Source: DATDMG01 sp036518955 (GTDB taxonomy: Bacteria > Actinomycetota > Actinomycetes > Actinomycetales > Kineosporiaceae). Taken from it: a stretch of DNA of 8,835 bases. The notes beneath the pieces were generated by a model. That model searched no databases. It had not been told where the DNA came from and saw nothing but the letters and a program-made list of their open reading frames with translations. Location of the stretch: contig DATDMG010000182.1 of assembly GCA_036518955.1 (NCBI GenBank), forward strand, positions 1 through 8,835, written 5' to 3'. Below, in pieces: positions 6,594 to 8,835 of the stretch (within the stretch, counting starts at the first letter, position 1; each line of letters begins with the position of its first letter). The translations under genes and the position numbers were made by a program.

Positions 6594-7039
6594 TGCGCGT
6601 CCTCCTTCAGCGTCTCGGTGGTCTCGGGCAGCCCAGGGTTGACGGTCCGCAGGGCGTTGCGGCCGTACGACGTGAGCACGGCGGCCACGATCGCCCAGCC
6701 GACGGCGACGATGAGCGCCGCCCAGCCCAGGGACATCCAGGCCCCGAGCCCGAACATGACGGCGAGCGAGGCGAACGTCAGCATCAGGTTCGCCCCGGCG
6801 CCCGCACCCGCGAGCAGGCCGGCGCCGCGGCCGGCACGAGTGGCCTCCTCCTTCGCCTCCGCCTTGGCGAGCGAGAGCTCGGCCCGCATCAGCCGGGAGA
6901 GGTCCGCGGTCAACGACGAGACGAGGTCGCCGACCGAGGTGTCGCCGACGTCTGCGCTGCGTGGGTCGACCTGATGGGCCCCGGAGACCTGATGGGCTCC
7001 GGAGGGGCTGTCCGCCGGCCCGTACCCGTAGGTGTTCAC
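6569..7039 (-). CDS. Phage-holin-superfamily-III-like membrane protein
   Basis: 156 aa, middle gene of the operon. Residues 34-66 (TSVGDLVSSLTADLSRLMRA and following) form a charged amphipathic helix, followed by two TM segments (about 73-101 and 104-125) and a short basic tail. This matches the actinobacterial Phage_holin_3_6 (Actinobacteriophage holin III) family in layout and in the VGDLVSSLTADLSRLMRAEL segment. Although named for phage holins, chromosomal members paired with DUF3618 genes are common in actinobacteria and are probably ordinary inner-membrane proteins; nothing else here looks phage-derived. Start GTG 7039 has GAGGAG 5 nt upstream, and its GTGA overlaps the TGA of the upstream gene (4-nt overlap). 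It ends inside the DUF3618 gene. The N-terminus has a SGAHQV duplication. Confidence 0.85.
   Translation of the reverse strand: MNTYGYGPADSPSGAHQVSGAHQVDPRSADVGDTSVGDLVSSLTADLSRLMRAELSLAKAEAKEEATRAGRGAGLLAGAGAGANLMLTFASLAVMFGLGAWMSLGWAALIVAVGWAIVAAVLTSYGRNALRTVNPGLPETTETLKEDAQWAKKPRG
6969..7004 (-). repeat. 18-bp in-frame tandem duplication in holin-like gene
   Basis: ACCTGATGGGCCCCGGAG (6969-6986) is followed directly by a copy (6987-7004) with one C/T difference. It encodes the doubled SGAHQV at residues 13-24, upstream of the conserved part, in a region likely to be disordered. Confidence 0.85.
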
Positions 7040-7821
7040 ACCCGCTCCTCACGATCCGGCGGGATGGTCGTCGGTCCGGTCCCGGTCGGGTACCCTTCGG
7101 CGCCGGAGTACCCCGGAGTACCGGTGTACTCGCCGGCGCCGGTGTACGGGGCCGGGCCCGCCGTCCCTGCCGCCGCGGGCGTGCCGTAGGCGCTCGGATA
7201 GGCTCCGGCGCCATAGGTTGCGGTGGCCGGGCCACCGGTCGTGGTCCCGGTGCCGTAGCGGTACGACTCGGGCGTCGGGTACGGGCCACCGGCGGTCGCC
7301 CGGGAGCGTGCGGCGGTGGCGGCCCGGGTGGCACGGCCGGCGAGCACGCCGGCGGTCACGGCCCCGAGCAGGAACGTGCCCGGACGGCGCCGGGCGAACC
7401 TCCGGACCTCCCCGAGCAGGTCGCCGTTGTCCCGCAGGTAGCCGCGGGCGTCCCGGGTCCGCGAGGCGAGCTGGCGCACCAGGTCCGCGGCGACACCGTT
7501 CCGGTCGCTGCTGTCAGCCATCTGCTCCAGGTCATCGCTGATCTCGCGCAACACGTCGCTGAGCCGGCCGCGCTGCACGTCGACCTGCTCGCGCACCTGC
7601 TGCCGCGCGTCGGCGACCAGGTCCCGGGCCTGGGTCTTGGCCTCCTGGGCGACGCCGGCGGCCTGGGCCTTGGCCTCCTGGGCGACGCCGGCGGCGTGGT
7701 CCTTGGCCGTGTCGCCCACCTGGGCGACACGCTCGCCGGTCGAGCCGCCGCGCTCAGGCGAGGTGACCGTCGGGTCGTCGGTTCCCGAGGGGGTGAACGA
7801 CTGCGGTGTCTGCGTCGTCAT
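7036..7821 (-). CDS. Helical-repeat membrane-associated protein with Gly/Pro/Tyr-rich tail
   Basis: 261 aa, first gene of the operon. A polar N-terminus (1-35) is followed by four 11-residue Ala/Gln/Glu/Lys units in register from residue 39 (AKDHAAGVAQE, AKAQAAGVAQE, AKTQARDLVAD, ARQQVREQVDV). Next come a helical region (83-135), the segment LLGEVRRFARRRPGTFLLGA (about 135-154) leading into a single short TM (149-162), and a low-complexity Gly/Thr/Pro/Tyr tail (176-253) ending in PPDREERV. Similar proteins with the VRRFARRRP-TM motif are seen beside holin-like/DUF3618 genes in actinobacteria; no function is established. The repeats resemble LEA/apolipoprotein amphipathic helices. ATG 7821 is chosen over ATG 7875 because AAGGAGG lies 5 nt upstream. 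A SigB-like promoter match is at 7884-7908. Confidence 0.82.
   Translation of the reverse strand: MTTQTPQSFTPSGTDDPTVTSPERGGSTGERVAQVGDTAKDHAAGVAQEAKAQAAGVAQEAKTQARDLVADARQQVREQVDVQRGRLSDVLREISDDLEQMADSSDRNGVAADLVRQLASRTRDARGYLRDNGDLLGEVRRFARRRPGTFLLGAVTAGVLAGRATRAATAARSRATAGGPYPTPESYRYGTGTTTGGPATATYGAGAYPSAYGTPAAAGTAGPAPYTGAGEYTGTPGYSGAEGYPTGTGPTTIPPDREERV
7629..7694 (-). repeat. 33-bp tandem duplication encoding the 11-residue repeat
   Basis: Two 33-bp copies, 7629-7661 and 7662-7694, differ only at one position (T 7635, C 7668). They encode neighbouring 11-residue units around AAGVAQEAKAQ/T. The near-identity points to recent duplication or selection for repeat number. Confidence 0.88.
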
Positions 7822-7883
7822 GTGTCCTCCTTGTCGAGCGGACACGCGCCCCGATCGTCGGGACGCCGTGGACATCCCGGGCC

Positions 7884-7908
7884 GTACCCGCCACCCGCAC
7901 CCTCATTC
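7884..7908 (-). promoter_or_regulatory. Candidate SigB-type stress promoter for the three-gene operon
   Basis: Minus-strand GAAT (7908-7905) and GGGTAC (7889-7884) are 15 bases apart. This fits the GNNT-N14-16-GGGTAC/T pattern known for Streptomyces SigB-family promoters. It would give a leader of about 55-60 nt before ATG 7821. The pattern is short and could occur by chance in G+C-rich DNA. Confidence 0.42.
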
Positions 7909-7969
7909 GGCCGATGGGTGCGCAATCACCGCATTCAGCCCATTCGGGCGATGACGGAAAGGAGGAGGA

Positions 7970-7988
7970 CGCCCGCCGACAGCGGGCG
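7970..7988 (-). terminator. Hairpin terminator after the DUF2277 gene
   Basis: On the minus strand, a 7-bp stem CGCCCGC/GCGGGCG with a 5-nt loop begins about 10 nt after the DUF2277 stop and is followed by a pyrimidine-rich tract, TCCTCCTCCTTTCC. It would separate DUF2277 from the operon that starts at 7821. Confidence 0.5.
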
Positions 7989-7998
7989 CGGCGTTCTG

Positions 7999-8268
7999 TC
8001 AGCGGGCGTAGCGCTCCGCGGCGCGGGCCCGGGCCTTGGCCGCCTCGACCTCCCGGTTCTTGGGGGTTCCGTGCGGGACCAGGCCGTCCAGCAGGCGCTG
8101 GGTCGCTGCCGCGATCTCCCGGACCGCCTCGTCGAAGACCGCCACGTTGCCCTGTGACGGTCTCGTCGTCCCGGCAACCTTGCGGACGTACTGGGTGGCG
8201 GCCGCGAGGACCTCCTCAGGGGTGGCGGCCGGCGCGAAGTTGTGCAGGGTGCGGATGTTGCGGCACAT
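7999..8268 (-). CDS. DUF2277 family protein
   Basis: 89 aa, the usual family length. The N-terminal MCRNIRTLHNFAPAATPEEV is the family signature, followed by AATQYVRKVAGTTRPSQGN (23-41) and the C-terminal EVEAAKARARAAERYAR. It is a small soluble cytoplasmic protein, mostly helical, with an invariant Cys2 that might bind metal or be redox-active, although the family has no established function. ATG 8268 is set by the conserved first residues; the ribosome site is weak (GTCGGACG). It is probably monocistronic, with a hairpin just after the stop, and divergent from the small open frame at 8349. Confidence 0.92.
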   Translation of the reverse strand: MCRNIRTLHNFAPAATPEEVLAAATQYVRKVAGTTRPSQGNVAVFDEAVREIAAATQRLLDGLVPHGTPKNREVEAAKARARAAERYAR

Positions 8269-8348
8269 CGTCCGACGCTATCCGACGCAGCAGGCGCCCG
8301 GAGGCCGCCCGGATCGCGCACCGCCCGAGGCTGCCGGACGATGGCGTC

Positions 8349-8564
8349 ATGGCGGGCACGACGCGAGCGGACGGCACGTCGGGTGATCCGGAGGGGCAGC
8401 TGGGGGACCCGCGGCTCGCGGCGGTCAGTGCAGCGGTCCGGGAGGCCCGGCAGGCGGCCGATCGGGTCGCCGACCAGCAGGGACTCAGCGAAGAAGAGCG
8501 TCGCACGGTGGCCGAGGGGGTGGAGGCCGGCCCGGAGGAGGGTTCCGAGGTCGCCCCGGGGTGA
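8349..8564 (+). CDS. Possible small acidic hypothetical protein
   Basis: 71 aa from ATG 8349. The sequence is rich in Glu, Asp, Ala and Arg, with a predicted helix around AAVSAAVREARQAADRVADQ (24-43) and SEEERRTVAEGVE (47-59). It has no TM segment, Cys or Trp. I do not recognise a family. Support comes from balanced amino-acid composition, helix-like patterning and G/C-ending codons. Against it: no good ribosome site (only GGA 10 nt upstream), and the frame continues open upstream across DUF2277. It is divergent from DUF2277, with 80 bp between the starts. Confidence 0.45.
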   Translation: MAGTTRADGTSGDPEGQLGDPRLAAVSAAVREARQAADRVADQQGLSEEERRTVAEGVEAGPEEGSEVAPG

Positions 8565-8835
8565 GACGGTCGAGCGGGTCGCCGCCCGGCGTCAGGGTTC
8601 GCCGGCCGGACCACCGGACTGCGGCAGAGATCGGGACGCGGCCGCGATGGTGGGGGTGGCCGGGGGGTCGGAGGGCGGGGTGGCCCTCCGGCGAAGGGGG
8701 ATCCAGCGGGTCGGCCGGTGCGTCACTAGCAGAGGTGGACTGGGAGTACCCCCGGAGTCGCAGGCCGGCCGACCATCCATGAGTACCTGGCCCGATGTGC
8801 GCGGTGGGGGGATTGCCTAGCGTGAACATCGGCCG
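8565..8835. other. Right-edge non-coding stretch with G-rich tract and hairpin
   Basis: I see no convincing gene. Open frames here have Arg/Pro/Gly/Trp-rich shadow composition. The stretch holds four G-runs (8652-8680) and a perfect 8-bp hairpin (8669-8690). A GTG at 8822 could begin a gene that runs off the right edge, but only 14 bases are visible. Confidence 0.45.
8669..8690. terminator. Perfect 8-bp hairpin, possible terminator
   Basis: CGGAGGGC (8669-8676) pairs with GCCCTCCG (8683-8690) around a 6-nt loop. It lies about 105 nt after the small open frame's stop. No T-tract follows, so a terminator role is only possible. Confidence 0.35.

Noticed and set aside
5745..6974. 409-codon plus-strand frame opposite the DUF3618 and holin-like genes
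   Set aside because: Low-complexity Leu/Gly/Pro composition without start context. The minus-strand genes have strong ribosome sites and recognisable families.
6569..7039. Prophage or lysis module
   Set aside because: Only the holin-like name suggests phage. There is no endolysin, integrase or structural gene, and the neighbours are chromosomal families.
6594..7334. Upstream extension of the DUF3618 frame
   Set aside because: The ATG at 6593 has a strong AGGAGG site and begins the conserved domain; the sequence before it is Arg/Pro-rich shadow.
8561..8782. 73-codon plus-strand frame whose GTG overlaps the stop of the small acidic frame
   Set aside because: The GTGA overlap is suggestive, but the product is Arg/Gly/Trp/Pro-rich with no helix pattern or family resemblance.
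8822..8835. Possible start of a gene leaving the right edge (GTG 8822)
   Set aside because: Only 14 bases are visible; the TAGCGT hexamer at 8818 and the G-run upstream are too weak to call a gene or promoter.

Overview
The window comes from a very G+C-rich actinomycete. Third codon positions are almost all G or C, GTG starts are common, and several ribosome sites are strong AGGAGG types. The gene types also fit: a proton-pumping aa3-type CtaD, a 7TM-sensor kinase, DUF2277, and a holin-like/DUF3618 pair. A Frankiales, Geodermatophilales or Pseudonocardiales relative is plausible, but genus cannot be read from the sequence.

Layout, left to right. (1) Positions 1-803, minus: the 5' part of a membrane sensor, with seven TM helices and the beginning of a PAS domain. 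It runs off the left edge. (2) A divergent intergenic region (804-1182) with a locally A+T-rich patch carrying small dyads. (3) 1183-1965, plus: a histidine phosphatase (phosphoglycerate mutase-like). (4) A convergent gap with a four-copy 14-bp tandem repeat. (5) 2108-3226, minus: a GT-B/GT4-like glycosyltransferase with a degenerate C-terminal motif. (6) 3463-5238, minus: ctaD, cytochrome c oxidase subunit I, with all metal ligands present. (7) A divergent region with a perfect 10-bp inverted repeat and two GGTACC boxes. (8) 5430-5726, plus: a stand-alone 98-aa CBM48/AMPK-beta-type glycogen-binding domain. (9) A large hairpin in the convergent gap. (10) 5871-7821, minus: a tightly coupled three-gene operon, in transcription order a helical-repeat one-TM protein, a holin-superfamily-III-like two-TM protein, and a DUF3618 protein. 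(11) 7999-8268, minus: DUF2277, followed by a terminator-like hairpin. (12) 8349-8564, plus: a possible small acidic protein. (13) 8565-8835: no convincing gene; a G-rich tract and hairpin.

How the parts may work together. CtaD is core aerobic respiration. The three-gene operon looks like an envelope or stress cassette. Two of its proteins carry 11-residue amphipathic repeats like those of LEA group 3 proteins, all three have membrane segments, the genes overlap by 4 and 25 nt, and a SigB-like promoter match lies upstream. The CBM48 protein suggests a link to glycogen, but no glycogen enzyme is in view. No mobile elements, CRISPR arrays, tRNA or rRNA genes were seen. The most unusual features are the LEA-like cassette, the isolated glycogen-binding domain divergent from ctaD, and several short in-frame tandem duplications.
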